Source of the DNA: Citrobacter arsenatis
Lineage (GTDB): Bacteria > Pseudomonadota > Gammaproteobacteria > Enterobacterales > Enterobacteriaceae
Direction: 5' to 3'
NCBI RefSeq assembly: GCF_004353845.1
Contig: NZ_CP037864.1
Span: 3,968,001-4,032,000 of the forward strand
Length of the DNA: 64,000 nucleotides
The translations under genes were made by a program, and so were the position numbers. The notes beneath the pieces are model-generated. The model did no database searches, was not told where the DNA came from, and saw nothing but the letters and a program-made list of their open reading frames with translations. Positions 63,372 through 64,000 of the stretch are shown here, one piece after another. Numbering within the stretch: position 1 is the stretch's first letter; each line of letters starts with the position of its first letter.

Positions 63372-64000
63372 ATGGATAATCTGGCCGCCATCATCAATGA
63401 GCAAGGATTGTTGCCTTTAACTACGATCATCAAAATCAGTATTGCATTTATTCTGGGTGGCATTATTGGCCTGGAAAGAGAATCGAAAGGGAAACCGGTC
63501 GGCTTCAAAACCTGTGTTATTTTATCCGTAGCCAGCTGTGTGTTAACTGTCGTATCAATACAATCTGCTGAATACTATGCTGAAATTTCGATGAATATCC
63601 GTAGCGATCCTATGCGCCTGGCGGCTCAGATTATCAGCGGCGTTGGTTTTCTCGGTGCGGGAGTCATTCTGCACCGACACGACGATGCTATCTCTGGTCT
63701 CACGACTGCGGCAATTGTCTGGGCATCCGCAGGGGTGGGAATCACCTGCGGAGCCGGTTTTTATTTTCATGCTGTTTTTGCCACGGCTTTATTTTTATTA
63801 GCGATCAAACTAAGCCCATTCATTATTTTCTTACAAACCAGAAACCAGTTTCCCGGAAAAGTTAAAGTGCGGGTTATTCTTGATGAACGAGACGCTCTCG
63901 AAAGTCTGATAACCCGCATTCATCAACAGAAAAACATTATCGAAAACATCACGATCAGGGATATCAAGAAGGGCAAAATTGAGGTCAATCTCAAAATCGT
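63372..64000 (+). CDS. MgtC/SapB-family membrane protein (cut by window end)
   Basis: Open from the ATG at 63372 to the window end, 209 codons seen without a stop. The MgtC/SapB core is clear: GGIIGLERESKGKPVGFKT, the DPMRLAAQIISGVGFLGAGVI block and GLTTAAIVWASAGVGITCGAG, with four to five membrane helices, then the start of a soluble C-terminal domain. The best-known member, Salmonella MgtC, acts in magnesium starvation and macrophage survival; others have unknown roles. AAGG lies 8 bases before the ATG and only 31 bases separate it from the MFS gene, so it may belong to that operon. Confidence 0.85.
   Translation, partial: MDNLAAIINEQGLLPLTTIIKISIAFILGGIIGLERESKGKPVGFKTCVILSVASCVLTVVSIQSAEYYAEISMNIRSDPMRLAAQIISGVGFLGAGVILHRHDDAISGLTTAAIVWASAGVGITCGAGFYFHAVFATALFLLAIKLSPFIIFLQTRNQFPGKVKVRVILDERDALESLITRIHQQKNIIENITIRDIKKGKIEVNLKI

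Overview
The window looks like a chromosomal segment of an enterobacterium close to Citrobacter/Escherichia/Salmonella. Slp, MdtE, MdtF, YfdX, EvgA, TctA and GalE are nearly full-length matches to their enteric counterparts as I remember them, enteric BIME/REP pairs lie between operons, and FidL-like and CigR-like proteins (families best known from Salmonella SPI-3) are present. I see no tRNA, rRNA, CRISPR array, transposase or prophage gene. Species cannot be fixed by eye; Citrobacter is my best guess.

Layout. (1) 0.1-0.6 kb: FidL-like membrane protein. (2) 0.7-15 kb: a complete myo-inositol catabolic locus read leftward, with iolA-iolD, then iolG, a ribose-type ABC importer (binding protein, ATPase, permease), a second dehydrogenase, and iolC (fused to DUF2090), iolE and iolB. 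The RpiR-type repressor gene iolR is divergent. (3) 15.2-26.7 kb: a compact acid-resistance island, slp, mdtE-mdtF, hdeB-like, hdeD-like, yfdX, evgS, evgA. In E. coli these genes are split between the acid fitness island and the evg/yfd region. EvgA-box-like dyads lie before yfdX/hdeD and before evgA, and EvgS lacks the PAS domain. (4) 26.8-34.4 kb: an amino-acid catabolic operon (diaminopropionate ammonia-lyase, M20 hydrolase, D-aminoacylase, MFS carrier) with a good sigma-54 promoter and a divergent sigma-54 activator. (5) 34.5-36 kb: CigR-like protein and a beta-carbonic anhydrase. (6) 36.2-51.4 kb: an exopolysaccharide locus. One leftward operon runs from an initiating phosphoglycosyltransferase through an outer-membrane beta-barrel, a short OPX lipoprotein, a Wzc-like co-polymerase with a damaged kinase, Wzx, Wzy and three glycosyltransferases to a small membrane protein and a secreted DUF4832 protein. 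A GINT1-like propeller protein and galE face it. (7) 51.8-57 kb: tricarboxylate transporter tctCBA with its two-component system tctDE. (8) 57-64 kb: a LysR regulator with a divergent SDR, then a LacI regulator fused to a solute-binding-protein domain, divergent from a PhnP-like phosphodiesterase gene, a NupG-type MFS gene and an MgtC/SapB gene cut by the window end.

How it fits together. Most of the window is accessory metabolism: import and breakdown of inositol, tricarboxylates, acylated or diamino acids and perhaps nucleoside-like compounds, plus acid survival and surface polysaccharide. The parts most worth follow-up are the merged acid island with a PAS-less EvgS, the polysaccharide exporter built from a short OPX protein, a separate barrel and a degenerate tyrosine kinase, and the LacI/solute-binding-protein fusion beside a PhnP-like enzyme and a nucleoside-type carrier.
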